64,000 bases of DNA, from NCBI RefSeq assembly GCF_001695835.1, contig NZ_MBSO01000067.1, forward strand, positions 62,001 through 126,000, given 5' to 3'. Shown here in pieces: positions 35,653 through 44,606 of the stretch. The number at the start of each line of letters is the position of its first letter. Within the stretch, counting starts at the first letter, position 1. The position numbers and the translations under genes are program-made. The notes under the pieces are model-generated. The model had not been told where the DNA came from, ran no database searches, and was given only the letters and a program-made list of their open reading frames with translations. This stretch comes from Ensifer sp. LC11. Its GTDB lineage: Bacteria; Pseudomonadota; Alphaproteobacteria; Rhizobiales; Rhizobiaceae.

Positions 35653-36666
35653 CTACTCTGCGATTGCGCACCGTGGCCGCATGGTTTTCTCCTCGGCCCT
35701 GACGGTTGGAACTGCAGCTCGAGCTGGCTGTCGATGTCGGGGGTGGCGCGGGTCGTCATGTGGCTTGAAGAGGTAACGCCGCGCGACATCCAGGTAGCCA
35801 TCATAGATCAGGCCACCATTGATCGAAAGCAGAGAACTCCTGTGTTTGCGATAGAGCAGCGGGACCCGGTACCACGGCAGACCCGGACGCTGATGGTGCA
35901 GCACATGCAGATTGTTGTAGAGAAACAGCAAGCCGAAAACGATGCTGTTTTCGACGATGGCGGTGCGTTCATCGTGATTGTCGGCGTAGCGGTGCTCCGC
36001 ATAGGAACGCAATCTGGTTAGCGCCGCCCCGACATAGACAAAGCCGAGAAGATAGAGCCAGACCGGCATGGCGCAAACGCCAATGACCCAGACCAAGACG
36101 GCGGCAACGCCGAGCGCGTGAGTGATCCAGAGGGTCGCCCGGGCGCGATCGCCGTTTTTGAGCATCGCCGCCTCCTGCACCAGAAAGCTGACGATCATCA
36201 CCAGGGGGCCAAGCGTCAACCGGCCGAAGAGGGTGGTGTTCCAGGCCGCAAGGGCGCGGCCAAGGCGGCCCATCCGATCCCAGGCGGCTTGTGTGAAGTA
36301 GGAGGACTCCGGGTCTTCGACCGGATCAGTCAGGTGCTCGTCGCGGTGATGCGTCAGGTGACCTTCACGATAGATCGCATAGGGCAACCAGAGCGACAAC
36401 GGCGGCCAGCCGATCGCATCGTTGATGAAACGGTTTCTGGTGGGATGACCGTGAATGACCTCATGCTGGAGAGAGCCGTGCCATGCGGTCAGCCAGCCGC
36501 CAAGGCCGACAACGACCACTATCGGAAGCGATTGCCAGAACCAGGTGAGTGCCAAGAAGCCGCCATAGATGACGATGGCAAGCGTCAGGGTCTGCCATTC
36601 GATGCCAGCGATCACGGAGAGAGCTGATTGCGGAGGGAGAGCGTCGGATGACGGTCGATTGGACAT
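35653..36666 (-). CDS. Membrane fatty-acid desaturase family protein
   Basis: A 337-residue di-iron membrane desaturase-like protein. The three histidine boxes are HEVIHGH (68-74), HLTHHRDEH (103-111) and NNLHVLHHQRPG near residue 260, and hydrophobic segments lie between them. Family members insert double bonds into, or hydroxylate, acyl chains or lipids at the membrane. The ATG at 36666 is chosen from the family N terminus; its ribosome site is weak. The substrate is unknown and neighbours give no hint. Confidence 0.85.
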   Translation of the reverse strand: MSNRPSSDALPPQSALSVIAGIEWQTLTLAIVIYGGFLALTWFWQSLPIVVVVGLGGWLTAWHGSLQHEVIHGHPTRNRFINDAIGWPPLSLWLPYAIYREGHLTHHRDEHLTDPVEDPESSYFTQAAWDRMGRLGRALAAWNTTLFGRLTLGPLVMIVSFLVQEAAMLKNGDRARATLWITHALGVAAVLVWVIGVCAMPVWLYLLGFVYVGAALTRLRSYAEHRYADNHDERTAIVENSIVFGLLFLYNNLHVLHHQRPGLPWYRVPLLYRKHRSSLLSINGGLIYDGYLDVARRYLFKPHDDPRHPRHRQPARAAVPTVRAEEKTMRPRCAIAE

Positions 36667-37045
36667 GAGGCGAATTCCGGGTGGCGAAAAAGCATTAGAT
36701 TTCAAGCGCCAATATAGAGGCACGCTGCCTCGGGCCGCGCCGTATGACTTTGCAAGAAAGACCCGATGAACGGAAAACTGGTCGTGTTGGCGAGCATCAA
36801 CGGAGAATATTTATTCTATGTAATTTATATATTATTGAGTTTAATCCCTCCATCGACTTGACGAGTCCTGGCCCTTGGCCGGACGTCCCATGACATTCAA
36901 TCCCACGCGTCGACAGGTGCTTGCTGGCGGCGCTTCCATCGCGACCATCGTTGCCCCGGCGGCGTCCACCCGGCCCCTCAGACGGACGAAGGCGGGCGCA
37001 AAGTCGCATGCACTTTCCGCTAGCCGCAAAGCCGCCCGTCATCCC
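36667..37045. other. Intergenic region with AT-rich patch and a Tat-signal remnant
   Basis: An unusually AT-rich stretch at about 36806-36846 (TATTCTATGTAATTTATATA and neighbours) resembles a promoter or operator region. It contains TCTATGTAAT, similar to the palindrome arm TCTATGCAT at 37883. It is followed by a truncated Tat signal sequence (36890 onward). Nothing else is coding here. Confidence 0.5.
36890..37021 (+). pseudogene. Remnant of a Tat-exported protein gene (5' end only)
   Basis: ATG at 36890 opens MTFNPTRRQVLAGGAS followed by a hydrophobic Ala-rich stretch, a good twin-arginine signal peptide (TRRQVLAGG). After about 30 codons the homology-like region stops and the frame runs into the antisense of the PhnD-like gene. 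The likely parent is an ABC-type binding protein for sulfonate/nitrate-like ligands, inferred from the signal style and the flavoprotein remnant on the other side. Confidence 0.55.
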
Positions 37046-37852
37046 TCAAGCGATCGCGGGGTAACCATGGCGCGCGGCGTCTCGGTCAAGCTCGGCCAAC
37101 GCTTCGTAGTCGGCATCGCCGAGCAGGCTGATGCCCGCAAGCGAGAGCGTATCACAGACGCCACCGAGTTCCGGATCGGCTATCGTCTCGGCCAGTGCAC
37201 GCCGCAAGATGATGAGGTCCTTCGCCGAGGTCGAGGCGGCGGTAATGAAGGGCAGGCCCGGCCCCTTCGTCGTCTCCGCGAGAATACGGACGCCGGCCAC
37301 TCGTTCGGGATCGAAACGCAGCGTGTTGCCAAAGGTAACGCAGTCGATGGCCGCGACGTCGGCCGCGCCGCTCGATACGGCATCGATGCTTGCCCGGTGG
37401 CCCCCGGTCTCGACGACCGACGAGAAAAAGCGCCCGTCGATCGCATGGGGCGCCACGGCGGCCCGAAACAGGTTGTAGCCGGAATTGCTGCCCGGTTCAT
37501 TGATCGCCGCGCGCGCACCACGCAGATCGCCAATCGAGCCGGCCGACGAACCGGCATTGACGATGATGAAACTGCATTTGAGCGGTCCGTCACAGCCAGG
37601 CAAACCATAGGTCGGCGTCGCCACCAGTTGCACCTTGCCCCGCAGGTGCTGGACATAGGGATACCCACAGGCCTGGCCGAACAGCAGATCCGGACGAAAC
37701 CACGCCTCGTTATAGGCCACGGTCTCGTCGAGCGCCTTCGGCGCTTCGAGGCCGTATCCACGTATCCGTTTCCCCAACGCTTCCCAGAACAACCGCGTCG
37801 CCTCCTGGACCGGCGGCGGGCTGACATACATGGCAAGGCTGGCGAGAAGCAT
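37046..37852 (-). CDS. PhnD-like phosphate/phosphonate-type binding protein, no signal peptide
   Basis: A 268-residue protein of the phosphonate/phosphite ABC substrate-binding (PhnD) family: SLAMYVSPPPVQEATRLFWEAL at the N terminus, LLFGQACGYP, a NEPGSNSGYNLFR ligand loop, and GAADVAAIDCVTF. It lacks a signal peptide and has no permease or ATPase beside it, so it is an orphan that may act in the cytoplasm or be a leftover. ATG 37852 has CTGGAG upstream. A 17-bp palindrome lies 31 bp above the start. Confidence 0.75.
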   Translation of the reverse strand: MLLASLAMYVSPPPVQEATRLFWEALGKRIRGYGLEAPKALDETVAYNEAWFRPDLLFGQACGYPYVQHLRGKVQLVATPTYGLPGCDGPLKCSFIIVNAGSSAGSIGDLRGARAAINEPGSNSGYNLFRAAVAPHAIDGRFFSSVVETGGHRASIDAVSSGAADVAAIDCVTFGNTLRFDPERVAGVRILAETTKGPGLPFITAASTSAKDLIILRRALAETIADPELGGVCDTLSLAGISLLGDADYEALAELDRDAARHGYPAIA

Positions 37853-37882
37853 GCGTGGGCTCCAGGGAAGGCAACTCAGAAC

Positions 37883-37899
37883 TCTATGCATTGCATAGA
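37883..37899. promoter_or_regulatory. 17-bp palindromic operator
   Basis: TCTATGCATTGCATAGA is perfectly symmetric about the central T and lies between the PhnD-like gene and the divergent flavoprotein remnant. A diverged relative of its arm occurs in the AT-rich patch at 36812. The cognate regulator is not identified. Confidence 0.6.
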
Positions 37900-37941
37900 T
37901 TTAAATCGCAACGACATTTCTTCATCGAAAGGATGCCTGTC

Positions 37942-38100
37942 ATGAGCATGACTATCGCAAGGGTCACGGGAGGCCCGTCCCGGAGGCAATGAAATCGATT
38001 GCGACATGCTCGTCATCGGCGGTGGTCACGCCGGATGCTGGGCCGCCCTTGAAGCTGCCTTCAAAAACGCGAAAAGTCGGCAGCCCTGGCGCCACTGCTA
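37942..38100 (+). pseudogene. Remnant of an FAD-dependent oxidoreductase gene (5' end only)
   Basis: A start at 37942 (MSMTIARVTGG...) meets a stop after 16 codons. In another frame the sequence encodes EIDCDMLVIGGGHAGCWAAL, a typical dinucleotide-binding beta-alpha-beta with GxGxxG-like GGGHAG, then ends at TAG (38098-38100). This looks like a frameshifted and truncated flavoprotein of the fumarate reductase / APS reductase alpha class. The rest of the gene is missing. Confidence 0.6.
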
Positions 38101-38239
38101 GGGGCAAGAAGAGGCAAGCTTGACTCGATCGACAACATCGCTGCAGCATGAGCGGTAACTCAGAGCCGCGACCTATCACGCTGCGGTTTGGCCGATAGCT
38201 GAGCGGTCGCGTCCGAAGCCGGTCGCGAGGAGCGAAGTG

Positions 38240-38362
38240 ATGGGGTATGATTGGAGCGGTGCGCGCGGACGACGAATGAAGGCTGCACGCCTTGGCGCAG
38301 CGCTTACGCTTGCGGCGATGCTCGTAACCGTGGCAGCGCAAGTCGTGGGAAGGGCAATTTAG
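38240..38362 (+). CDS. Short membrane peptide (40 aa)
   Basis: A 40-residue peptide starting MGYDWSGARGRRMKAARLG, followed by one hydrophobic helix (AALTLAAMLVTVAA). An AGGAG site lies 7 bases before the ATG at 38240. Short proteins with a YDWSG start, a basic patch and one membrane helix occur in Rhizobiales genomes as far as recalled; no function is known. It could also be a chance frame in the degraded region. Confidence 0.45.
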   Translation: MGYDWSGARGRRMKAARLGAALTLAAMLVTVAAQVVGRAI

Positions 38363-38587
38363 AACCGGCCGCTCCCCATGGTGATAACGAGAAGCGTCCG
38401 GCTGCGCCTTCGACTTCCAGCGCCAATCCATGGGAGCGCGCTCGAAGCGGCAAAGCTCGGCTCCCATTGACAATCGAAAGGCAAGGCTCGACCGCCGCCA
38501 GTTACCCGCTCGATTATGTCAACGCCGCGCAAGCGTCGACAAACTCGAAGGTGCGGGCGCATTCCGCGGCCAGAGCGTGAAACACCG

Positions 38588-39577
38588 ATGACGATGAAAT
38601 CCAACAATGCTCCGGCCGGCCGCCTCAAAATCGGCTTCGTGCTTGCCCGATCCTTCACCCTTTCCGCCTTCGCTCTCTTCATCGATACGCTCAGGCTTGC
38701 GAGCGACGAACTCGACAAGTCCGGCCGCATCCGCGCAGATTGGCAGGTGCTCGGCAACACCCGGCATCTCATCACCTCCAGCTGCGGCGTGCAGGTGGCG
38801 CCGACGTCGGACCTCGTCGACCCTACCCCCTTCAACTACATCGTCGTGGTCGGCGGCCTGCTCAACAGCCAACACCCGATCGACGACGAGACGGTTCGGT
38901 TCATTCAGAAAGCAGCCGCGCGAAAAGTGCCGTTGATCGGCCTGTGCACGGGAACCTTCATCCTGGCTGAAGCGGGCCTGATGACAGGACACAATGTTTG
39001 CGTCAGCTGGCTCCACTACCAGGCGTTCCGCGAACGTTTCCCCGACCTTAAGGTTCGCTCGGATCGCCTGTTCAATCTCGATCGCACCCGCGGCTCCTGC
39101 GCCGGCGGCAGCAGCGCGGCCGATATGGCAGCCCATATCGTGCGCCTTCATATCAGCAAGGAAGCGGAGCGGAATGCGCTTGAGGTGCTGCAGATCGACA
39201 AAGCGCGCTCGCACCTGCATGTCCAGCCGAGAAAACCGCTCGCAATCGAGAGCGACGATCCTCGCTTAAACGCGGCCCTCATCATCATGGAGCAGCAGAC
39301 CGAAAGCACGCTCTCTATCCCCGAACTGGCGGCGTCCGTCGGATTGTCCCGCCGGCAATTGGAGCGCCTGTTCATGGAGAAAGCGAAAATGTCGCCGGCG
39401 CTCGTCTACAGGAAATTTCGACTGGAGCGCGCCAAGCACCTCCTCACCCAGACGAAGGCACCACTGATCGACATAGCCCTCGAAGTCGGCTTCGAGAACG
39501 CCGGACATTTTTCCAGGGTATTCGCAAAAACCTACGGCCAATCGCCGAGCAAACTTAGGGCCGCGCTTTCGACATGA
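38588..39577 (+). CDS. GlxA-family transcriptional regulator (DJ-1/PfpI domain plus AraC HTH)
   Basis: A 330-residue regulator. Residues about 12-190 form a DJ-1/PfpI-like domain with the nucleophile-elbow region IGLCTGTFILAEAGLM. Residues about 225-325 are a double AraC-type HTH (STLSIPELAASVGLSRRQLERLF and LIDIALEVGFENAGHFSRVFAKTYG). This architecture is used by regulators of glycine betaine, carnitine, choline and arginine catabolism. The ATG at 38588 fits the family, and an ATG two codons later is possible. No obvious target operon is adjacent. Confidence 0.85.
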   Translation: MTMKSNNAPAGRLKIGFVLARSFTLSAFALFIDTLRLASDELDKSGRIRADWQVLGNTRHLITSSCGVQVAPTSDLVDPTPFNYIVVVGGLLNSQHPIDDETVRFIQKAAARKVPLIGLCTGTFILAEAGLMTGHNVCVSWLHYQAFRERFPDLKVRSDRLFNLDRTRGSCAGGSSAADMAAHIVRLHISKEAERNALEVLQIDKARSHLHVQPRKPLAIESDDPRLNAALIIMEQQTESTLSIPELAASVGLSRRQLERLFMEKAKMSPALVYRKFRLERAKHLLTQTKAPLIDIALEVGFENAGHFSRVFAKTYGQSPSKLRAALST

Positions 39578-39646
39578 ACGAGAACCCTGGCGGGTCTCAT
39601 TTCGCCGGATCGTATTCCGCCCTCGGCAGCCGCCGCGCCTGCCGCT

Positions 39647-39672
39647 CCCAGCCGCTATGACGAGCGGCTGGG
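39647..39672. terminator. Hairpin between convergent genes (possible bidirectional terminator)
   Basis: A perfect 10-bp stem (CCCAGCCGCT / AGCGGCTGGG) closes a 6-base loop between the GlxA-type gene and the MYG1 gene. There is no clear T run, so termination strength is uncertain. Confidence 0.45.
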
Positions 39673-39685
39673 CAAGGTGGCGGGT

Positions 39686-40609
39686 TTACACCGAAACGGC
39701 TTCTGCGACGGCCAGCTCAGCCATTGCGATCGCAGCTTCGCGCGTCTTTGCGGCCGCGATGAAACGGCCGTTGTGGCAAAAGCTTGCACCAGCCACTCCG
39801 CAAGCCGCCTCCAAGTCGCTGTTCGTCAGGCCAGCCCAGGCTGCGGGCAAGTCTGCGCGCAGTTCAAACCCTTCATCCGCCTTGCGAATGCCCGTCAGGC
39901 ACCAGTCACTCTCGCGCGGATGAACGACGAACAACAGGTGATCGGCGCCAGCTTTCACGATGGCTGGACGAAAGGGCATTCCCCTTGGCAGCTCGAGTAT
40001 TCGTCCCTCACCGGCATGGGCGATCTGCTGAAGGACGAGCGCCTCGGCCCTGAGCTTTGCGGCACGCTGGGAGACACTGGCCTCGACGAGCGTGCGGGCG
40101 ATCGCCAAGGCTGCGTGGAAGCCGCGATCGTCGGCCTCCGGGCCTGCCTCGTCGAAAACGGGCTTCAAGGTTTCCAAAAGAGCCGGCAATGCGAGGCCCG
40201 CGAGCGGTCCGAGAAGGGAGGGGTCGAGCGCACCATTGTCAACCAGGTCGACAGGCAGCACGAAGCGAGCGTCGAAGGAGGCATGTACCGCTTCGATATG
40301 ATTTTCAGGAACACCTGAGGCGGCAAGATAGTCGCGGCCATAGTGTTTCCAGATCAGTCCGAACGAACTGTAAGGTTGGCCATCCTCTCGCATCGGGGCG
40401 CCACGCTGATGGTGATCGAAAATCCCGGCGGCGGCGTCATATACCCCCCCGACATCATAAATGATGCGGTCTGCGCCTGGTTTGATCCATTCGGCGGCGC
40501 GACTGCGGATAAGACGAGCCTGCGGAAAGAGCCGCGTGAGAATGACGGTGGACAAAAGTTCGTCGGCGTGGAACCCACCGGAATGCGTAACGAGAAAGTC
40601 TGGGGTCAT
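39686..40609 (-). CDS. MYG1-family protein (DHH-like metal-dependent hydrolase)
   Basis: A 307-residue member of the MYG1/UPF0160 family. Visible are the N-terminal metal-binding motif THSGGFHADELLS, YDVGGVYD and FDHHQRG, which follow the DHH-phosphoesterase pattern. The eukaryotic homologue is a 3'-5' RNA exonuclease; the bacterial role is little known. ATG 40609 fits family N termini; the frame extends 23 codons upstream without a ribosome site. Transcribed alone. Confidence 0.82.
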   Translation of the reverse strand: MTPDFLVTHSGGFHADELLSTVILTRLFPQARLIRSRAAEWIKPGADRIIYDVGGVYDAAAGIFDHHQRGAPMREDGQPYSSFGLIWKHYGRDYLAASGVPENHIEAVHASFDARFVLPVDLVDNGALDPSLLGPLAGLALPALLETLKPVFDEAGPEADDRGFHAALAIARTLVEASVSQRAAKLRAEALVLQQIAHAGEGRILELPRGMPFRPAIVKAGADHLLFVVHPRESDWCLTGIRKADEGFELRADLPAAWAGLTNSDLEAACGVAGASFCHNGRFIAAAKTREAAIAMAELAVAEAVSV

Positions 40610-40935
40610 CCCGATTGGCCTTATGCTTCTTTGATCTAAGGGCGTGTGGGGCACGACATAACCATTGCCTGATGCCACCTCAACCCACTATCGCTCTGTC
40701 GAGCGCGGATCGAACCTCAATCCCGTGCGCAGACGACCTCACCGGGCGGAAGAGGCGGGGATCTCCGTCGCCGAACACTTTACGGGTTTTCAGTGTCACC
40801 TTGAATTGATAGGTTCCCACTATGTTCCGGTCCACCGTACACATGCACGCGCGAACAGTGGCGACGGTCACACGGCCTTGAAGAAGAGCGCCGGGACACC
40901 AGCGGAACAGCAATCTGTCGGAATACGAGGAATTT
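40610..40935. other. 326-bp intergenic region before the helicase gene
   Basis: No gene is supported. A short CGCTCTGTCGAGCG hairpin lies near 40694. The helicase ribosome site (ACGAGGAATTT) ends the region. No clear promoter could be called. Confidence 0.4.
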
Positions 40936-43005
40936 ATGGGTGCCGCCTATCTCGAAAAGCTCAATGATCGTCAGCGCGAGGCGGTCGTCCATGGTGTCGG
41001 ATTGCCGGAAGGCCGGATCGGTGGCCCGCTTCTCATCATCGCCGGCGCTGGCTCGGGCAAGACCAACACGCTTGCCCATCGTGTAGCGCACCTCATCGTC
41101 AATGGCGCCGACCCGCGGCGAATCCTGCTGATGACTTTTTCGCGGCGGGCAGCGTCCGAAATGACCCGTCGGGTCGAGCGAATCTGTCGCCAGGTTTTGA
41201 GCGGCAATGCCGCAGTCATGACCGATGCGCTTGCCTGGGCGGGCACCTTCCACGGGATCGGCGCAAGGCTGCTGCGCATCTATGCCGAGCAGATCGGCCT
41301 GAACGTCGATTTCACCATCCATGATCGCGAAGACAGCGCCGATCTGATGAACCTCGTTCGCCATGAACTCGGGCTCTCCAAGACCGAGAGCCGTTTTCCG
41401 ACAAAGGGCACCTGCCTTGCCATCTATTCGCGCGCGGTCAATTCCGAAATCCCGCTTGCCGATGTGCTGAAGTCGGCCTTTCCCTGGGTCGCCGGCTGGG
41501 AAGAACAGCTGAAAGCGCTGTTTTCCGGCTATGTCGAAGCCAAGCAGGCCCAAAACGTGCTCGACTACGACGACCTGCTTCTCTACTGGGCGCAGATGGT
41601 CTCCGCGCCGGAGCTCGCCGAAGATATCGGCAGCCGCTTCGATCATGTTCTCGTCGACGAGTACCAGGACACAAATAGCCTCCAGTCCTCCATCCTGATG
41701 TCGCTGAAACCGGATGGTAACGGACTAACGGTCGTCGGAGATGACGCGCAGTCGATCTATTCCTTCCGCGCGGCAACGGTTCGCAACATCCTCGATTTCC
41801 CGAAGGGGTTTTCGCCAGACCCCGCCGACGTCATCACGCTCGATCGCAATTACCGCTCGACGCAGCCGATCCTCGCTGCCGCAAATGGCGTAATCGAGCT
41901 TGCTCGGGAAAGGTTCACGAAAAACCTCTGGACCGACCGGCAATCCGAGCAACGCCCGTTCCTTGTCACCGTCAAGGACGAAACCGATCAGGCGGCCTAC
42001 ATCGTCGATCAGGTGCTCGCCAACCGCGAGGTCGGCATCTCCCTCAAGCAACAAGCGGTCCTGTTTCGCTCGTCCAACCACAGCGGGACGCTGGAGGTCG
42101 AACTAACCCGTCGCAACATTCCCTTCGTCAAGTTCGGCGGGCTCAAGTTCCTCGACAGCGCCCATGTCAAGGATCTCCTGGCGGTCTTGCGGTTTGCCCA
42201 AAATCCGCGTGACCGTGTCGCCGGGTTCCGCCTGTTGCAGATGCTTCCGGGCGTCGGTCCGCAGACCGCCGGCAAGATCCTCGACGCCATCGCCGCCGAT
42301 CCGGAGCCGCTGGCAGCGCTTGCCGATATCCCCGCCCCCGCCAAGACCGGTGATGATTGGTCCAGTTTCATAACGCTCGTTTCGGGCCTCCGAAAATCCG
42401 GAGCCGGTTGGCCGGCGGAGATCGGCACCGCCCGCGCCTGGTACGAGCCGCACCTCGACCGCATCCATGAAGACGCGGACACGCGTAAGGCTGACCTCAT
42501 CCAGCTCGAACAGATCGCCGGTGGCTATCCGAACCGCGAGCGTTTCTTGACCGAGCTGACGCTCGATCCACCGGATGCGACCAGCGACCAGGCCGGTGTG
42601 CCCCTCCTCGACGAAGACTATCTGATCCTCTCCACCATCCATTCGGCAAAAGGCCAGGAATGGCGCTCGGTCTTCATGCTCAACGTCGTCGACGGCTGCA
42701 TTCCCTCCGATCTCGGCGTGGGAACGACCGCGGAACTGGAGGAGGAGCGCCGGCTGCTCTATGTCGGCATGACCAGGGCGCGCGACAGCCTTTCGCTGAT
42801 CACGCCTCAGAGGTTCTTCACCCACGGACAGAATGCGCAAGGCGACCGTCACGTCTACGCATCACGCACGCGGTTCATCCCGGCAACGCTGCTGCAGTTT
42901 TTCGAGGCAACCACCTGGCCGAAAGTATCCGCCGCTGCCGGTGAACGCAGCGCCCGGCAAATCCGCATCGATGTCGGCGCCCGAATGCGAACCATGTGGA
43001 AGTGA
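40936..43005 (+). CDS. UvrD/Rep-like ATP-dependent DNA helicase (superfamily 1)
   Basis: A 689-residue SF1A helicase. Motifs in order: Q-motif (LNDRQREAV), Walker A IAGAGSGKTNT (35-44), motif Ia LLMTFSRRAASEM, motif II VDEYQDTN, motif III GDDAQSIYSFRAA, motif IV LDRNYRSTQ, motif V STIHSAKGQEW and motif VI YVGMTRARDSL. It is near Rep/PcrA length and lacks the long UvrD C terminus. Such enzymes unwind 3'-5' in repair or replication restart. It stands alone, so it is probably an additional UvrD paralogue rather than part of a defence system. Confidence 0.9.
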   Translation: MGAAYLEKLNDRQREAVVHGVGLPEGRIGGPLLIIAGAGSGKTNTLAHRVAHLIVNGADPRRILLMTFSRRAASEMTRRVERICRQVLSGNAAVMTDALAWAGTFHGIGARLLRIYAEQIGLNVDFTIHDREDSADLMNLVRHELGLSKTESRFPTKGTCLAIYSRAVNSEIPLADVLKSAFPWVAGWEEQLKALFSGYVEAKQAQNVLDYDDLLLYWAQMVSAPELAEDIGSRFDHVLVDEYQDTNSLQSSILMSLKPDGNGLTVVGDDAQSIYSFRAATVRNILDFPKGFSPDPADVITLDRNYRSTQPILAAANGVIELARERFTKNLWTDRQSEQRPFLVTVKDETDQAAYIVDQVLANREVGISLKQQAVLFRSSNHSGTLEVELTRRNIPFVKFGGLKFLDSAHVKDLLAVLRFAQNPRDRVAGFRLLQMLPGVGPQTAGKILDAIAADPEPLAALADIPAPAKTGDDWSSFITLVSGLRKSGAGWPAEIGTARAWYEPHLDRIHEDADTRKADLIQLEQIAGGYPNRERFLTELTLDPPDATSDQAGVPLLDEDYLILSTIHSAKGQEWRSVFMLNVVDGCIPSDLGVGTTAELEEERRLLYVGMTRARDSLSLITPQRFFTHGQNAQGDRHVYASRTRFIPATLLQFFEATTWPKVSAAAGERSARQIRIDVGARMRTMWK

Positions 43006-43097
43006 GGATGACGGCGCCGCGCGTCTCACGAGACGTGTAGGGGCCGCGGTTGTCCCTCCCGCCCCTTGCAGGCAGGCGGTGGGAGGCCGCCGAACGG

Positions 43098-44606
43098 TCA
43101 GGCGAAGCGATCGCTTGCGACACCAAAGTAGAATAGCTCCTGAAGCGGAGTGGCCGCGGCGTCCGGAAAGATCACGAACCCGTCCCTCGGGGCGACAACA
43201 GCCTCACCGGAGGCGCGCCGGGCGATCGTTTGGCCTGCAGTGACCGGGTCACCCGTGCGCCAGTCCCCTTCGAGACGGTCTCCCGGCGAAAGGCAGAGAA
43301 CAACGTCGACAAGATGAATAGCCCTGGGATGCACTGCTTCCGGTGCCGGCGAATCGATGATCCCGAGGTGAGCCAATGCGCGCACAATTGCCTGATAGGC
43401 GACGTCGACCGCGCCTGGGTCCTTATGCTGACCGCACTCCAAAGTAAGCCCATAGCCACCTGAGAAGCGCATGTATTCCGCCGTCCCGACGGCGTGCGAC
43501 AACGCGTTTCCGGCTCCGCCGTGTCGCGCCTGTTCGGCAATCGACTTGGCGTACGCGTCGAGCCAGCCGTGGAGGATCAGGCCGGGTCCAAGCCTCACTG
43601 CCAGGCTTGTCTCCAATTCTGCCTTGGAGAAGGGTTGGTTCCCCTTTGTGCTGTTGTCAGGGCCAAGAAATACAAAGGGTTCCCCCGCCGAGCGATAGGA
43701 ATGAATGTCCAACAGGACGTCGTTTTGGCGCAGCAGCGGGCAGAGCGTGTTGGCGACCCGATCCTCGTAGTCCCTTTCGATCGTTACTTCGCACAGGTCG
43801 CGGTTCAGGTTGCGATCCCCCTCGCGGGTTCCCTGTCGATAGGCTTTCCCATTCACCACGGGGACGAACGTAACCTCTCCGCGGCGGACGGCGAGCTCGC
43901 CCGTTCGGCACGCCGTTATCGCTCTCCAAATTGCGTCTGGCCCGCAGGTTTCATTGCCGTGAACTGCTCCGGTAACGAGCAGCTTGGGCCCACGCTGCAG
44001 CCCAGAGAAGCGCACGACCTCGATCGGCGTTCCTTCGTCGGCCGGCTCAGGCAAGATAGAACGAGGTTCAAAATCGATGTCGATCAGCATGCCGGGCCGC
44101 AATCGCCGGACAAGAGCCATGACATCGCCGGCAGCGACCGCCACGCAACCGGCAGTGCCCGCAAAATCGGCCCTTGCTGCGTGGATGAACAGCGCGCTGC
44201 CGCCGCCCATCCTGGCGACGGAATCGTTGAAGCCGATAGGAACGATGACGTCGAACAGGGGCTCGGCACGTTCGCGGGTCAGCCGCTCTGTCGCGCGCTC
44301 GCCTTCATCGGCGTAGACGAGTCGGTTGTAGTTGGCCCCCGCCTCCTCCCAGATCATGTCGGCGGACGCAGGAACGAACGGATAGGCCAGATCACGTGGA
44401 AAATCCGGTCGGGCGACCGGATTGAAAAAGCCGTAGCGTAACGGAAACACGCCAATCGGGGTTCGACCATCGCCTTCCCGCTTGAGCGCTGCCGAAACGA
44501 GACCGGCTCGCCCGACAACGCACGGAATGGCCCAGTCCCCGATCGAGAGGGTACCCTTGTGGCATGGGTCAGCGGATGCAGGAACTCTCACTTTGATGAC
44601 CGGCAC
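43098..44606 (-). CDS. Fusion protein: L,D-transpeptidase-like (YkuD) domain plus AstE/AspA zinc-hydrolase domain
   Basis: Taking the GTG at 44606 as start (502 residues). Residues about 1-180 resemble the COG3786 L,D-transpeptidase type: LKREGDGRTPIGVFPLRYGF, then H142 in ALFIHAARAD and the catalytic-type Cys C154 in TAGCVAVA. After a linker (EPRSILPEPADEG) residues about 195-500 form a succinylglutamate desuccinylase/aspartoacylase domain with zinc motif VHGNE (H216, E219), RNLNRDL and LDIHSYRS. The frame is continuous, with no internal start at the junction. A longer N terminus up to the GTG at 44720 or ATG at 44696 cannot be excluded. No signal peptide is evident with either. The function is unknown, perhaps peptidoglycan peptide or amide trimming. 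Confidence 0.78.
   Translation of the reverse strand: MPVIKVRVPASADPCHKGTLSIGDWAIPCVVGRAGLVSAALKREGDGRTPIGVFPLRYGFFNPVARPDFPRDLAYPFVPASADMIWEEAGANYNRLVYADEGERATERLTRERAEPLFDVIVPIGFNDSVARMGGGSALFIHAARADFAGTAGCVAVAAGDVMALVRRLRPGMLIDIDFEPRSILPEPADEGTPIEVVRFSGLQRGPKLLVTGAVHGNETCGPDAIWRAITACRTGELAVRRGEVTFVPVVNGKAYRQGTREGDRNLNRDLCEVTIERDYEDRVANTLCPLLRQNDVLLDIHSYRSAGEPFVFLGPDNSTKGNQPFSKAELETSLAVRLGPGLILHGWLDAYAKSIAEQARHGGAGNALSHAVGTAEYMRFSGGYGLTLECGQHKDPGAVDVAYQAIVRALAHLGIIDSPAPEAVHPRAIHLVDVVLCLSPGDRLEGDWRTGDPVTAGQTIARRASGEAVVAPRDGFVIFPDAAATPLQELFYFGVASDRFA

Larger units (their letters stand above)
37853..38239. other. Intergenic region with palindrome and flavoprotein remnant
   Basis: Holds the 17-bp palindrome (37883-37899) and the start of a broken FAD-binding gene (37942-38100). 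The rest (38101-38239) shows no coding pattern. Confidence 0.5.

Noticed and set aside
40680-40760. tRNA-like stretch with GATCGAACCTCAATCCC
   Set aside because: The T-arm-like sequence is not matched by an acceptor stem, D arm or anticodon arm at the right distances.
40936-43005. The helicase as part of a defence system
   Set aside because: It is a plain UvrD/Rep-like protein without accompanying nuclease, methylase, reverse transcriptase or sensor genes; flanking genes are unrelated.
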